From Buchnera aphidicola (Aphis helianthi) (GTDB taxonomy: Bacteria > Pseudomonadota > Gammaproteobacteria > Enterobacterales > Enterobacteriaceae), in NCBI RefSeq assembly GCF_005083845.1, contig NZ_CP034894.1, positions 372,001 to 436,000 on the forward strand: a stretch of 64,000 nt of DNA, given 5' to 3'. A program made the translations under genes and the position numbers. How positions within the stretch are numbered: the stretch's first letter is position 1; the number at the start of each line of letters is the position of its first letter. Shown here piece by piece: positions 9,867 to 19,410 of the stretch. Under the pieces are notes generated by a model. It was not told the origin of the DNA. It worked only from the letters and a program-made list of their open reading frames with translations, and did no database searches.

Positions 9867-10106
9867 ATGCAAAATATTGAAAAGAAAATAAAACATATTA
9901 TTTCAAAAAAATTAGATATAAAAACAAATAATATTACCAATAAATCTTTGTTTTTAGAGGATCTTGGAGCTGATTCATTAGATATTGTTGAATTAATTAT
10001 GACTTTAGAAGAAGATTTTAATATAGAAATATCTGATGATGAAGCCGAAAAAATAAAAACAGTTCAAAATGCTATTGATTTTGTTAATACTAAACTTAAA
10101 GATTAA
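9867..10106 (+). CDS. acpP: Acyl carrier protein
   Basis: A 79-residue acidic helical carrier that holds growing acyl chains on a phosphopantetheine arm. The attachment site GADSLDIVEL places the modified serine at residue 37, followed by the acidic recognition helix MTLEEDFNIEISDDEAEKI. Length and motif match E. coli AcpP (78 aa). It follows fabD-fabG. In E. coli fabF, pabC and mltG lie between acpP and tmk; here tmk begins 50 bases downstream and none of them remain. Confidence 0.97.
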   Translation: MQNIEKKIKHIISKKLDIKTNNITNKSLFLEDLGADSLDIVELIMTLEEDFNIEISDDEAEKIKTVQNAIDFVNTKLKD

Positions 10107-10156
10107 AATAATTAAATTTTATTCAAAATTAATTTATATCAAAAATTTTTAAAATA

Positions 10157-10792
10157 ATGATAAAAAATAAATTTATTGTAATTGAAGGATTAGAAGGTGC
10201 TGGAAAAACAAGTGCGTGTACTTACGTAAAAAAAATTCTAAGACAAAATAATATTACAAACATCATATTAGTTCGACAACCAGGAAGTACACCTATTTCA
10301 GAAAAAATAAGAAAATTAATTAAAATATATCATGGTGAAAAAATTGTAAAAGAAGCAGAACTATTATTAATATATGCAGCAAGAATACAGTTAGTTAAAA
10401 AAATTATTAAACCTGCATTAAATCGCGGAGATTGGGTAATTTCAGATCGTCATGACTTATCTTCTTTAGCTTATCAAGGTGGAGGATTAGGTATTAATAA
10501 AAATATTATCAATCAATTAAAAAATTTATTCTTAGAGAATTTTATTCCAGATTTAACTATATATTTAGATGTAATGCCTGAAATTGGTTTAAAAAGAGCA
10601 TTGAAAAGAAGTTCATTAGATAGGATAGAAAATCGATCTTTAAAATTCTTTAAAAAAACAAGAAAAAGTTATTTAAATCATATAAAATTAGATGAAAAAA
10701 TTATTAAAATTAATGCTAATTTAGATATCGAAAATGTTACTCAAAATATTAAAAAACAACTATTAAAATGGCTTCAAAAACAATTCATATGA
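10157..10792 (+). CDS. tmk: Thymidylate kinase
   Basis: Phosphorylates dTMP to dTDP with ATP for DNA synthesis. It has 211 residues (213 in E. coli). The P-loop GLEGAGKT is at residues 10-17. The dTMP-binding DRHDLSSLAYQGGG lies near residue 95, and the Arg-rich LID region RSSLDRIENRSLKFF near 155. The stop TGA overlaps the ATG of holB in an ATGA arrangement, so holB is translationally coupled, as in other enterics. Confidence 0.96.
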   Translation: MIKNKFIVIEGLEGAGKTSACTYVKKILRQNNITNIILVRQPGSTPISEKIRKLIKIYHGEKIVKEAELLLIYAARIQLVKKIIKPALNRGDWVISDRHDLSSLAYQGGGLGINKNIINQLKNLFLENFIPDLTIYLDVMPEIGLKRALKRSSLDRIENRSLKFFKKTRKSYLNHIKLDEKIIKINANLDIENVTQNIKKQLLKWLQKQFI

Positions 10793-11772
10793 AATTCTAT
10801 CCTTGGCTGAAAAATCCATATAAAATAATTATTAAACAACATCAAAATAAAAAACCACATCACGCATTCTTGATAAAAACCATAAAAGGATTAGGAGTAT
10901 TTGAATTAATTTGGCACATTAGTAAATGGTTACTATGTAATGCAGTAAATAATACTAAATATTGTAATAAATGTCATAGTTGTAAATTAATGTCATCAGG
11001 AAATCATCCAGACTGGCATCAATATATGAAAAATCCAAGTGAAATTATTACTATTGATCATATTCGTGAAATTAACGAAAAAATATTTAAATATCCACAA
11101 CAAGGAAAAAATAAAATAATATTTTTATCTGATATTCAAAAATTAACTGAATCTGCAATAAATGCTTTATTAAAAAATTTAGAAGAACCACCCGAAAAAA
11201 CTTATTTTTTTTTGATAGATTATAGTAATTTAAAAGTAAGTTCGACACTATATAGTCGTTGTTTAATATATAAATTATTTCCTCCAAAAGAAAAAAATAG
11301 TTTGAATTGGTTAAATAATCAAAAATTATTAAATAAAACATTTAATATAATTTCATTACGTATTAACCAAGGATCACCAATATCTGCTAAAAAATTTATT
11401 AGCGATGGACTTTGGGAAGAAAGAAAAAACTTATTTATATATTTTTTAAAATCTATTAAAGATAAAAACCTACTAAAAATATTACCAATCTTATCTGTAA
11501 ATAATACTTTATTGAAAATAGACTGGATTTGTCTATTATTGTTTGATGCTATGCAAATTTATTTTAATTATAAAAAAAAAATAATTAACTTTGATCAATT
11601 AGAACTTATTCAGTTTTTTTCTTGTAATTATAATTATTTGATTTTAGATAAAAGTATTCAAATTTGGACTAAATGTAGATATACATTATCAAATATACCT
11701 GTTATTAACAACGAATTATTATTAATAGAACAATTACTTAAATGGGAAAAAATTTTAAGTTTTATTGTTTAA
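10789..11772 (+). CDS. holB: DNA polymerase III delta-prime subunit
   Basis: Clamp-loader subunit that works with delta and gamma/tau to load the beta sliding clamp. I chose the ATG overlapping the tmk stop because MKFYPWLKNPY matches the E. coli start MRWYPWL; an ATG 21 bases upstream would add seven unconserved residues. It has 327 residues (334 in E. coli). Four zinc-binding cysteines lie in CNAV..YCNKCHSC near residues 47-62. ESAINALLKNLEEPP near 118 corresponds to the AAA+ sensor region. Delta-prime normally lacks a functional P-loop, and none is seen here. Confidence 0.95.
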   Translation: MKFYPWLKNPYKIIIKQHQNKKPHHAFLIKTIKGLGVFELIWHISKWLLCNAVNNTKYCNKCHSCKLMSSGNHPDWHQYMKNPSEIITIDHIREINEKIFKYPQQGKNKIIFLSDIQKLTESAINALLKNLEEPPEKTYFFLIDYSNLKVSSTLYSRCLIYKLFPPKEKNSLNWLNNQKLLNKTFNIISLRINQGSPISAKKFISDGLWEERKNLFIYFLKSIKDKNLLKILPILSVNNTLLKIDWICLLLFDAMQIYFNYKKKIINFDQLELIQFFSCNYNYLILDKSIQIWTKCRYTLSNIPVINNELLLIEQLLKWEKILSFIV

Positions 11773-11813
11773 TATTCATTCATACATAATTTTAAAATTA
11801 AAGAGACAAAATT

Positions 11814-12587
11814 ATGTTTTTAATTGATTCTCATTGTCATCTTGACCAATTAAATTATAATTTATTACATAAAGATATAGAAGATATGCTTAGAAAGTCA
11901 AATGAAAATTATGTAAAAAAATTTTTAACAGTATCTACTTCTATTAATAATTTTTATAATATAAAAAAATTATTTGATAATTATAATTTTATTTTTTATT
12001 CCTGTGGTATACATCCTTTACACTGTCAAAAAGAAATAAATATTTTAAACCAATTAAAACCATTATCGATAAACCCACGAGTTATTGCATTAGGCGAAAC
12101 AGGTTTAGATTATTATTATTCTCCTGAAACAAAAAAAATACAACAATATTTCTTTCGCAAACATATACGAATCGCAATACAATTAAACAAACCTATTATA
12201 GTACATACAAGAAATTCTATAAACGATACAATACAAATATTAAAAGAAGAAAACGCAGAAAAATGTGGAGGTATTTTACACTCCTTTACAGAAAACGATA
12301 AAATAGCATTTAAATTATTAGATTTAGGATTTTATATTTCTTTATCTGGAATTGTTACTTTTAAAAATTCAATTGAATTACAAAATACATTAAAAAAAAT
12401 ACCATTGAAAAATTTATTAATAGAAACAGATTGCCCATACTTATCACCAATTCCACATAGAGGAAAAGAAAATCAACCAGCATATTTACTTGATATAGCA
12501 AAATACATTTGTTTGATAAAAAAAATACATTTAGAAGAATTTGCTGAAATTATAAAAAATAATTTTTATACATTATTTAAATTTTAA
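11814..12587 (+). CDS. ycfH: TatD-family metal-dependent hydrolase (YcfH)
   Basis: A TIM-barrel hydrolase of the TatD deoxyribonuclease family. The exact substrate is uncertain; TatD relatives have been linked to DNA and D-aminoacyl-tRNA hydrolysis. It has 257 residues (265 in E. coli YcfH). Metal ligands are visible as SHCHLD (residues 5-10), GETGLDYY near 95, VHTRN near 133, HSFTE near 158 and ETDCPYLSP near 205. It follows holB by 41 bases with an AAGAGA Shine-Dalgarno, the order tmk-holB-ycfH-ptsG seen in E. coli, which is why ycfH rather than another TatD paralogue is assigned. Confidence 0.93.
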   Translation: MFLIDSHCHLDQLNYNLLHKDIEDMLRKSNENYVKKFLTVSTSINNFYNIKKLFDNYNFIFYSCGIHPLHCQKEINILNQLKPLSINPRVIALGETGLDYYYSPETKKIQQYFFRKHIRIAIQLNKPIIVHTRNSINDTIQILKEENAEKCGGILHSFTENDKIAFKLLDLGFYISLSGIVTFKNSIELQNTLKKIPLKNLLIETDCPYLSPIPHRGKENQPAYLLDIAKYICLIKKIHLEEFAEIIKNNFYTLFKF

Positions 12588-12645
12588 AAATAAAATATAT
12601 TATTTAATTAATTTTATATTTTATATAGACTTAGGAGTTTTTAAT

Positions 12646-14079
12646 ATGTTTAAAAATGTATTTGCAAGCCTTCAAAAAATTGGAAAATCACTTATGTTAC
12701 CTGTGTCAGTATTACCGATTGCAGGAATATTACTTGGTGTAGGATCTGCTCATTTTAGTTTGATACCAGATACTATTTCAGAAATTATGGCTCAAACAGG
12801 AGGTTCTGTTTTTTCAAACATGCCACTAATTTTTGCAATTGGAGTTGCTTTAGGATTTACTAATAATGATGGTGTAGCAGCATTGGCTGCAGTTGTTGCA
12901 TATAGTATTTTAATAAAAACGTTATCTGTAGTTGAACCAACTATATTACATGCAAATATTGATACAATAAAAAATAAAAATTTTTCTGATATAGGAATAT
13001 TAGGAGGTATTATAGCAGGATCAATTTCTGCATGTATGTTTAATAAATTTTATAAAATTCAACTACCTGAATATTTAGGATTTTTTGCAGGTAAAAGATT
13101 TGTTCCTATTATTTCAGGTTTATCTGCAATATTTATAGGATTAATATTATCCTTTATCTGGCCATCAATTGCAAAAAAAATTCAAATATTTTCTCAATGG
13201 GCTGCTTATCAAAATCCTATTATTGCTTTTTCTTTATATGGTTTAATTGAAAGAGCACTTGTACCATTTGGCTTACATCATATATGGAATGTGCCATTTC
13301 AAATGCAAATTGGAGAATATACTAATTCTGTTGGACAAATATTTCATGGTGATATTGCAAGATACATGGCAGGAGATATTACTGCTGGAAATTTATCAGG
13401 TGGATTTATTTTTAAAATGTATGGACTTCCAGGAGCTGCTTTAGCAATTTGGCATACAGCAAAAAAAGAAAACAGAAATAAAATAGGTAGTATTATGATT
13501 TCTGCAGCTTTGACCGCTTTTTTAACTGGAATTACAGAACCTATCGAATTTTCATTTATATTAGTTGCCCCAATATTATATGTTGTTCATGCGTGCTTGG
13601 CAGGATTGTCTTTTCCATTATGTATTTTTTTAAATATGCGTGCTGGCACAAGCTTTTCACATGGATTTATAGACTTTGTAGTATTAAGTGGGCATAGTAA
13701 CAAGCTATTTCTTTTTCCAATTATTGGTATTTTATATGGTGCTTTATATTATATTATATTTTATTTACTAATAGTTACATTTAACTTAAAAACTCCAGGA
13801 AGAGAATATGATCAAAATAATACGATAATAAATAACAATATTGAAATAGCACCTCATATTATTATAGCTTTAGGAGGAAAAGAAAATATTAAAAGTTTAG
13901 ATGCTTGTATTACTAGATTACGTGTTACAGTATTAGAAATATCAAAAGTTAATAAAAATGCTTTAAAAAATCTTGGAGCAGCAGGAGTAGTAATATCAGG
14001 ATCAGGAATACAAGCTGTTTTTGGTACTAGATCTGAAAATATTAAAACAGCTATGGACGAATATATAAATAAAACATAA
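12646..14079 (+). CDS. ptsG: Glucose-specific PTS permease EIICB
   Basis: Inner-membrane phosphotransferase that imports glucose while phosphorylating it. The 477 residues equal the E. coli length. Residues 1-390 form the EIIC channel: [22 protein letters not shown] at the start, the glucose-binding [10 protein letters not shown] near 300, and several membrane segments. The EIIB domain (390-477) has the phospho-cysteine in DACITRLRV near residue 422. There is no EIIA domain; it must be supplied by Crr encoded elsewhere. A hairpin follows the stop. It is probably the main carbon entry route from the host. Confidence 0.97.
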   Translation: MFKNVFASLQKIGKSLMLPVSVLPIAGILLGVGSAHFSLIPDTISEIMAQTGGSVFSNMPLIFAIGVALGFTNNDGVAALAAVVAYSILIKTLSVVEPTILHANIDTIKNKNFSDIGILGGIIAGSISACMFNKFYKIQLPEYLGFFAGKRFVPIISGLSAIFIGLILSFIWPSIAKKIQIFSQWAAYQNPIIAFSLYGLIERALVPFGLHHIWNVPFQMQIGEYTNSVGQIFHGDIARYMAGDITAGNLSGGFIFKMYGLPGAALAIWHTAKKENRNKIGSIMISAALTAFLTGITEPIEFSFILVAPILYVVHACLAGLSFPLCIFLNMRAGTSFSHGFIDFVVLSGHSNKLFLFPIIGILYGALYYIIFYLLIVTFNLKTPGREYDQNNTIINNNIEIAPHIIIALGGKENIKSLDACITRLRVTVLEISKVNKNALKNLGAAGVVISGSGIQAVFGTRSENIKTAMDEYINKT

Positions 14080-14086
14080 AAAAGGG

Positions 14087-14110
14087 GGGTGAGTAAAACT
14101 TAACTCGCCC
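14087..14110 (+). terminator. Hairpin after ptsG
   Basis: GGGTGAGT pairs with ACTCGCCC, with one G-T wobble, around an eight-base loop just after the ptsG stop. These are unusually G/C-rich bases for this genome. An A-run precedes the stem and the downstream side is A/T-mixed with no clear T tract, so termination may be partial. Confidence 0.5.
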
Positions 14111-14163
14111 AATAATTAATATAATATGTTACATATAAAATATATAAATAAAAAAATTTAATT

Positions 14164-14508
14164 ATGAATAATCATTTAATTTTTCAAAAAATTATAAATA
14201 AAGAAATTCCATCGAATATTTTATACCAAGATAAAATAGTCACTGCTTTTGAAGATATAAATCCAAAAGCTCCTATACATATATTAATTATACCAAATTG
14301 TTTTATAAAAACACCAAATGATATTAACGCAAATAATAAAAACATTGTTGCACATATGTTTTATACTGCTGTACAAATTGCTAAAGAAAAAAAAATTAGC
14401 AAAGATGGATATAAAATAGTTGTTAATTGCAATGAAAATGGGGGACAAGAAATAAATTATTTACATATGCATTTATTAGGAGGGGTTAAATTAAAAACAT
14501 TATATTAA
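14164..14508 (+). CDS. hinT: HIT-family purine nucleoside phosphoramidase HinT
   Basis: Hydrolyses adenosine phosphoramidates and adenylated lysine in the Hint branch of the histidine-triad family. It has 114 residues (119 in E. coli). Conserved landmarks are [17 protein letters not shown] at the start, [17 protein letters not shown] near 30-45 and LLGG after the triad. The triad region reads YLHMH (residues 99-103) where the family has HφHφH. The first histidine is therefore tyrosine, while the nucleophile H101 and H103 remain. The tail after LLGG is short. Position ptsG-hinT-lpoB matches the E. coli order. Confidence 0.93.
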   Translation: MNNHLIFQKIINKEIPSNILYQDKIVTAFEDINPKAPIHILIIPNCFIKTPNDINANNKNIVAHMFYTAVQIAKEKKISKDGYKIVVNCNENGGQEINYLHMHLLGGVKLKTLY

Positions 14509-14536
14509 AAATATAATTCTATTAAAAGGTAATTAT

Positions 14537-15094
14537 TTGAATAAAAATTTAATATTTTTCTTTATTATTTTATTGTATATCAATAGTTGTTCAGTATTTG
14601 AACAAACAAAAAATTTATTAAAAGAAAATAATAGTGCTAAAGAAAATACAAATCTTATTTTTTTAAATTTTAAAAGTGCTATCGAAAATATTGTTTTAGA
14701 AATGTCGCATAATGAAAGTATATTTTTTTCTAAAAAAATATCGTTATATATTAATATGTTAAACAATGAAAGCCATATTTTTTTAGAAAATAAAAAATTA
14801 ACAAATCTTATAAGAATCCAAATTTTTAAAAAAATTAATAAATTTAATATTATTCATACTAATCAAATCAATAAAACTAAAAAAGAGTTAGGTTTATCTG
14901 AAGATGATAATTTTATAAATGTAAACACTGCAATATTATTAGCTCGAAATAATCAAGCTACATATTATCTTGATAGCAAAATTATTATTAATAATAAATT
15001 ATTATTATTAAAAGTTAAATTAATACTTGTAAAAACGGGAGAAATTATATTTCAAAAAACAAAAAATTTATATTATATACAAAATATATATTAA
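14537..15094 (+). CDS. lpoB: Outer-membrane lipoprotein LpoB, activator of PBP1b
   Basis: In E. coli LpoB spans the periplasm from the outer membrane and stimulates the peptidoglycan synthase PBP1b. The start is TTG, supported by AAGGT six bases upstream and by the signal it opens: a hydrophobic stretch then a lipobox ending at C18 (INSC). The C-terminal half aligns with E. coli LpoB: KKELGLSEDDNF with KQQLGLSPQDSL, and LKVKLILVKTGEIIF with MQLMLVQTGEIIW. The proline-rich linker of E. coli LpoB is missing (185 vs 213 aa). It follows hinT as in E. coli, with ycfL deleted between them. It could easily be labelled hypothetical, because N-terminal similarity is low. Confidence 0.85.
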   Translation: MNKNLIFFFIILLYINSCSVFEQTKNLLKENNSAKENTNLIFLNFKSAIENIVLEMSHNESIFFSKKISLYINMLNNESHIFLENKKLTNLIRIQIFKKINKFNIIHTNQINKTKKELGLSEDDNFINVNTAILLARNNQATYYLDSKIIINNKLLLLKVKLILVKTGEIIFQKTKNLYYIQNIY

Positions 15095-15122
15095 TAATAA
15101 ATTATTATAAACATATTTAATA

Positions 15123-15138
15123 GAGTAGATCTTTCTAC
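15123..15138. terminator. Short hairpin between lpoB and the porin gene
   Basis: AGTAGA pairs with TCTACT around a TCTT loop, 29 bases after lpoB. A second copy of the motif (CAGTAGAAAG, about 15208-15217) is inverted relative to CTTTCTACT here, so a longer-range stem is also possible. The genes converge. There is no distinct T tract, so this is only a candidate terminator. Confidence 0.35.
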
Positions 15139-15273
15139 TAAAATTTATATTATAAAATATATATTTTTAATATTTAAATAAAAGATATATTTTACTAATT
15201 ATAAATCAGTAGAAAGTTCTAACTCTTAATTTTGAATATTATTTTTTTTTAAAATAATTAATTTAAAAAATAA

Positions 15274-16389
15274 TTAAAATTGATAGACTAATCCAGCACC
15301 AATAATGTTATCTGTAGAAATTTTATTTGTTTTAATAAAATCATTTTCTTTTAATAAATTAATCTTATAATTCATATAAGTTGAAATATTTTTATTAAAT
15401 TCATAACGAGTCGCAATGTTAATTTGTTTAGCTAAAGCTAATTCACTTTTATCAATACTGTTAACATTATAACCTTTAGAATCTAAATAGCTTAAAGATG
15501 GATGAAATCCAGATTTAAAACTATATTCTGCAATTGCTTCAATATTTTGTGTTTCATTAATATAGGTATTATTGCTCTTAATAGTATTAGGTAGCACATT
15601 TCTTGAAGAACCATAGAAAGCAGCAAGATATATATTATTAGCATCGTATTTAAAACCTAATCCATACGCATTTATAGAATTATCTTTTAAATTGTTTTTA
15701 TCTTCTGTTATAGATTCTGGTTTTTTAGATGTAAAGCAAGAACCAATAGCAGTCAGTCCTGAATCACTTTCATATTTTAATGATGCACCCCAACTTGAAT
15801 TATTTTTTTGATTTTGATTTTTATTTTTAGTTTCATCTTGATATTGTAACGAAAAACTCATTCCCTTAAATAAACCAAACATATTATCATTTCTATAAGT
15901 TAATAAACTACTATTTCTATTTAACATATAATTGTCATTATATGAAAAAAAGCTATCCTTCATAATATATGGAATATGATTAGTTAAAGATGCTACATCA
16001 TAAATAACACCGTAATTTCTACCATAATCTACAGATCCTAAATTACCATATTTTAAGCCAGCATATCCTAAACGTATAGAATTAAATTGATGTTCAGCTA
16101 TTAATTCTTCAGGCATAAAAAAATCAGTTTTATATTCAATTTTTGCATAACTAGAAAGTTTGTTGGTAATATTAATTTTTCCTGATAATCCTAAAATAGC
16201 ATTGGTATTATCATTTTTAGTAATAACTTTTTTAGATAAAAAATTGTTAGAAAATTCATGATGAGGATTTATAATTCCATATAATTCTAATTTATTACCA
16301 TTTTTATTAAAAACTTCTGCAGCTGTCACTGTCGTACTAGTTGCAAATAATATTGGTATTAACATTGATAAAGATTTTTTTTTGTTCAT
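15274..16389 (-). CDS. ompF: OmpF/OmpC-type general porin
   Basis: A trimeric beta-barrel porin for diffusion of small solutes across the outer membrane. It has 371 residues. Residues 1-23 are a signal peptide ending TVTAA, followed by the mature start EVFNKNGNKLELYG, close to the enteric AEIYNKDGNKLDLYG. Repeated amphipathic strands end in the aromatic C-terminal LVYQF required for barrel assembly. The loop-3 PEFGG motif is not obvious. Upstream of asnS and pncB, which is the ompF neighbourhood in E. coli, hence the symbol. Sequence alone cannot separate OmpF from OmpC. Confidence 0.9.
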   Translation of the reverse strand: MNKKKSLSMLIPILFATSTTVTAAEVFNKNGNKLELYGIINPHHEFSNNFLSKKVITKNDNTNAILGLSGKINITNKLSSYAKIEYKTDFFMPEELIAEHQFNSIRLGYAGLKYGNLGSVDYGRNYGVIYDVASLTNHIPYIMKDSFFSYNDNYMLNRNSSLLTYRNDNMFGLFKGMSFSLQYQDETKNKNQNQKNNSSWGASLKYESDSGLTAIGSCFTSKKPESITEDKNNLKDNSINAYGLGFKYDANNIYLAAFYGSSRNVLPNTIKSNNTYINETQNIEAIAEYSFKSGFHPSLSYLDSKGYNVNSIDKSELALAKQINIATRYEFNKNISTYMNYKINLLKENDFIKTNKISTDNIIGAGLVYQF

Positions 16390-16460
16390 AATTTTTAAAT
16401 TACCTTATTAGTAAACGTAATACAAACTAAATCATTATAAATAATTTAATATGAAAAATA

Positions 16461-17861
16461 TTAAAAATGAGAACTATTAACAGTGCGTGGAAATGGAATA
16501 ATATCTCTTATATTAGAAACTCCAGTAATATAAGAAATAAATCGTTCAAAACCCATTCCAAAACCTGAATGTTGAACAGTACCATAACGTCTAAGATCTC
16601 GATACCACCAATATTCTTCTTTCTTTAAATTAAGCTCAGATAAACGTAAATCTAGTATAGAAATACGCTCTTCACGTTGAGAACCGCCTATTAATTCGCC
16701 AATACCTGGCACTAAAAGATCCATTGCAGCAACGGTTTTTTCATCATCATTTAATCTCATATAAAATGCTTTTAATTCTTTAGGATAGTCAGTAATTATT
16801 ACAGGTCTTTTAAAGTGTTTTTCCACAAGGAAACGTTCATGTTCAGAATTTAAATCAATTCCTGGAAAAACAATATTATCAAATTTATTTTTAGAACTTA
16901 TTAAAATATTTATAGCATCAATATATTTTATACGTACAAAATCTAATAATAAAAATTTTTCAAGACGGTTAATTATATCACTATCAATATAATTTTTAAG
17001 AAATTTAATATCTGTAATACAGTTTTTTAAAACATATTTACAAATATATTTCAACATTTCTTCTGAAAATTTAGATATTTCATCTAAATTTAAAAAAGCT
17101 GATTCAACTTCTAACATCCAAAATTCTGCTAAATGACGAATAGTATTTGAGTTCTCAGCTCTAAAAGTAGGTCCAAAGGTATAGACTTTTGATAGAGAAC
17201 AAGCATATGTTTCTAGATTAAGTTGACCCGAAACAGTTAAAAAAGATTCTTTTCCAAAAAAATCTTTTTTAAAATCAACGGAACCATTATCTTTTTTAGG
17301 AATATTCTCCATATTTAATGTTGAAACATTAAACATCTCTCCAGTACCTTCGGTATTAAGAGTGGTAATAATAGGTGTAGGAATCCAATAGTAACCTTTT
17401 TTATGTAAAAATTTATGTAATAACTGAAATACATAATTTCGTATTCTTACTATCACTCCAATTAAATTAGTTCTACTACGTAAATGTGCGACTTCTCTTA
17501 AATATTCTAGACTATGTTTTTTCGCAGAAATTGGATAAGTATTTGGATTTTCAACCCATCCTAATACTTTAATCTCCGTTGCTGTTATCTCATATTTTTG
17601 TTTTTCACCTAAAGATAAAATTAAAATACCTTTAATTAATAAAGAACATCCAATGGTTAAATGAAGTATTTCTTTATAATAGTTGTATAAAGTATTATTG
17701 GCAATAACTTGTATAGAATGAAAACATGAACCATCATATACTGTAATAAAAGAAAAACCAGATTTTGAACTTCTACGACTTCGAACCCATCCATATACAG
17801 TAATTGAAGTGTTTAATATAATATCATTTTCATATATTTTTGATATTGATACTGCATTCAT
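16461..17861 (-). CDS. asnS: Asparaginyl-tRNA synthetase
   Basis: Class IIb synthetase charging tRNA-Asn. The 466 residues equal the E. coli length. An OB-fold anticodon-binding domain (residues 15-110, VYGWVRSRRSSKSGFSF) precedes the catalytic domain. Visible motifs are GTGEMFNVSTL, the motif 2 region FGPTFRAENSNT near 230, and motif 3 GMGFERFISYITG near 440. The C-terminus IPFPRTVNSSHF resembles the conserved asparaginyl enzyme ending. It lies between the porin gene and pncB on the same strand. Confidence 0.97.
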   Translation of the reverse strand: MNAVSISKIYENDIILNTSITVYGWVRSRRSSKSGFSFITVYDGSCFHSIQVIANNTLYNYYKEILHLTIGCSLLIKGILILSLGEKQKYEITATEIKVLGWVENPNTYPISAKKHSLEYLREVAHLRSRTNLIGVIVRIRNYVFQLLHKFLHKKGYYWIPTPIITTLNTEGTGEMFNVSTLNMENIPKKDNGSVDFKKDFFGKESFLTVSGQLNLETYACSLSKVYTFGPTFRAENSNTIRHLAEFWMLEVESAFLNLDEISKFSEEMLKYICKYVLKNCITDIKFLKNYIDSDIINRLEKFLLLDFVRIKYIDAINILISSKNKFDNIVFPGIDLNSEHERFLVEKHFKRPVIITDYPKELKAFYMRLNDDEKTVAAMDLLVPGIGELIGGSQREERISILDLRLSELNLKKEEYWWYRDLRRYGTVQHSGFGMGFERFISYITGVSNIRDIIPFPRTVNSSHF

Positions 17862-17907
17862 AATTTTTTTTATACCTCATATCTCCAAGAATATCTATAA
17901 AACAAAC

Positions 17908-19128
17908 TTAATTAAAATCATTAATATTCTTTTGTATTTTTACAGGTAAATTAAATGCTTTAAATAAAGATTTCATAAATTCTTTATCTAAACACAATGT
18001 TTTACCAGGACTATCAGATATTTTTGCTACTGGTTTTCCGTTACATTTAACTAATTTAATCACAATATTTAGTGGTTTTACATTTGGAATATCGCAAGTT
18101 AATTGTGTGCCAATACCAAATATAACATTAATTCTATTATTAAATTTTCTATATAAAGTAATAATTTTCTTAAAATTTAAATTATCTGAAAATAATAACG
18201 TTTTAGTAGAAGGATCAATACCTAAACGTTTATAATGTTTTAAAGCCTTTTCACCCCACTGTATTGGATCACCTGAATCATGTCGGATACCTTGATATGA
18301 TGTAGATAAAGATAAATTAAAATCACGTAAAAAAGCATCCATTGTAATACAATCTGTTAAAGCAATACCTAGATGTTTTTTATATTGACTTAACCATATT
18401 TTTAAAGCTAAGGATTGACTATGTTTTAAACTAGAACTAATTTGCTGATGTGCTTGAAACCATTCATGCGCTTGAGTTCCTACTGGAGATAATTTTAAAA
18501 CACGAGAGATATGATAATTACTTGATCCAATTAAAAAAGGAAATTGTTCTTTTAATTTTTTAAGAATAGAATATTGTATATTATATGAAAATCTACGTCT
18601 TGTTCCAAAATCAACAACTTTTAAACGAGATAAATCTAAATTCTTAGTATCTTGAAAAAATTTTTTTAACTTTAAATTTAAATGATCTACAGCAATTTGT
18701 GAAGTAATTTTAGGATAATTATTTCTATGAAAAATTTCACTAATCAGAGATAGAATAGGAACTTCCCATAAAATTACTTCTTTCCATAAACCAGTAATTC
18801 TAATTTTTAATTCACCATAGTAGTTATTTACTTCTACTTGTGTAATATTATAACGAAAGCTTTTTAACCAATGTAAATATTCTTTTTTAAAAAAAGGAAA
18901 AGAATTCATATATAAATATTCTTCATCACTTAAAGATAAAGATTTCATCATATTAATTTGATCTAACAAAACATTCGAATAAACCCCTAAAAAATTGGGT
19001 CCTCTACAAATAAATTCCGAAACAACATTAACATTTTTATAATAAAAAAATACTGCTTGCTGCATATGAAGTTTGTATGCATCAGTATCTAACAATGTTT
19101 TTACTATTGGATTATTATATTTTTTCAT
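17908..19128 (-). CDS. pncB: Nicotinate phosphoribosyltransferase
   Basis: Converts nicotinate, PRPP and ATP to nicotinate mononucleotide in the NAD salvage pathway. It has 406 residues (400 in E. coli). Recognised blocks are [17 protein letters not shown] at the start, DFGTRRRFS near 170, [14 protein letters not shown] near 216-230 (its histidine is the site phosphorylated by ATP), GIRHDSGDP near 280 and LFSDNLNF near 312. It is divergent from pyrD and followed 46 bases later by asnS. Confidence 0.96.
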   Translation of the reverse strand: MKKYNNPIVKTLLDTDAYKLHMQQAVFFYYKNVNVVSEFICRGPNFLGVYSNVLLDQINMMKSLSLSDEEYLYMNSFPFFKKEYLHWLKSFRYNITQVEVNNYYGELKIRITGLWKEVILWEVPILSLISEIFHRNNYPKITSQIAVDHLNLKLKKFFQDTKNLDLSRLKVVDFGTRRRFSYNIQYSILKKLKEQFPFLIGSSNYHISRVLKLSPVGTQAHEWFQAHQQISSSLKHSQSLALKIWLSQYKKHLGIALTDCITMDAFLRDFNLSLSTSYQGIRHDSGDPIQWGEKALKHYKRLGIDPSTKTLLFSDNLNFKKIITLYRKFNNRINVIFGIGTQLTCDIPNVKPLNIVIKLVKCNGKPVAKISDSPGKTLCLDKEFMKSLFKAFNLPVKIQKNINDFN

Positions 19129-19410
19129 AGTATATCTGTTTTTATATTACTGTTTTCATATCATTTTTTTATATATGAAAGTTGATGTATAATTTTACAT
19201 ATAAAATTATGCATAAAATTTATATAAAAATATAACATAAATAAAAAAGTTATCAATTTTTGAAAAAAATATCTGTGCATTATAACTGAATAACAATTTT
19301 AAATTTTTTAATTGTAATTAAAATTAAGAAAATAATTATGATTTTTTTATATATCAATAAAAAATATCTTAAAAAAGACATATGTTATATAGTAACAAAA
19401 AGGAATTATA

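Noticed and set aside
14533..14766. 77-codon minus-strand frame opposite lpoB
   Set aside because: Antisense to lpoB, hydrophobic by composition, and without neighbours or a Shine-Dalgarno to support it.
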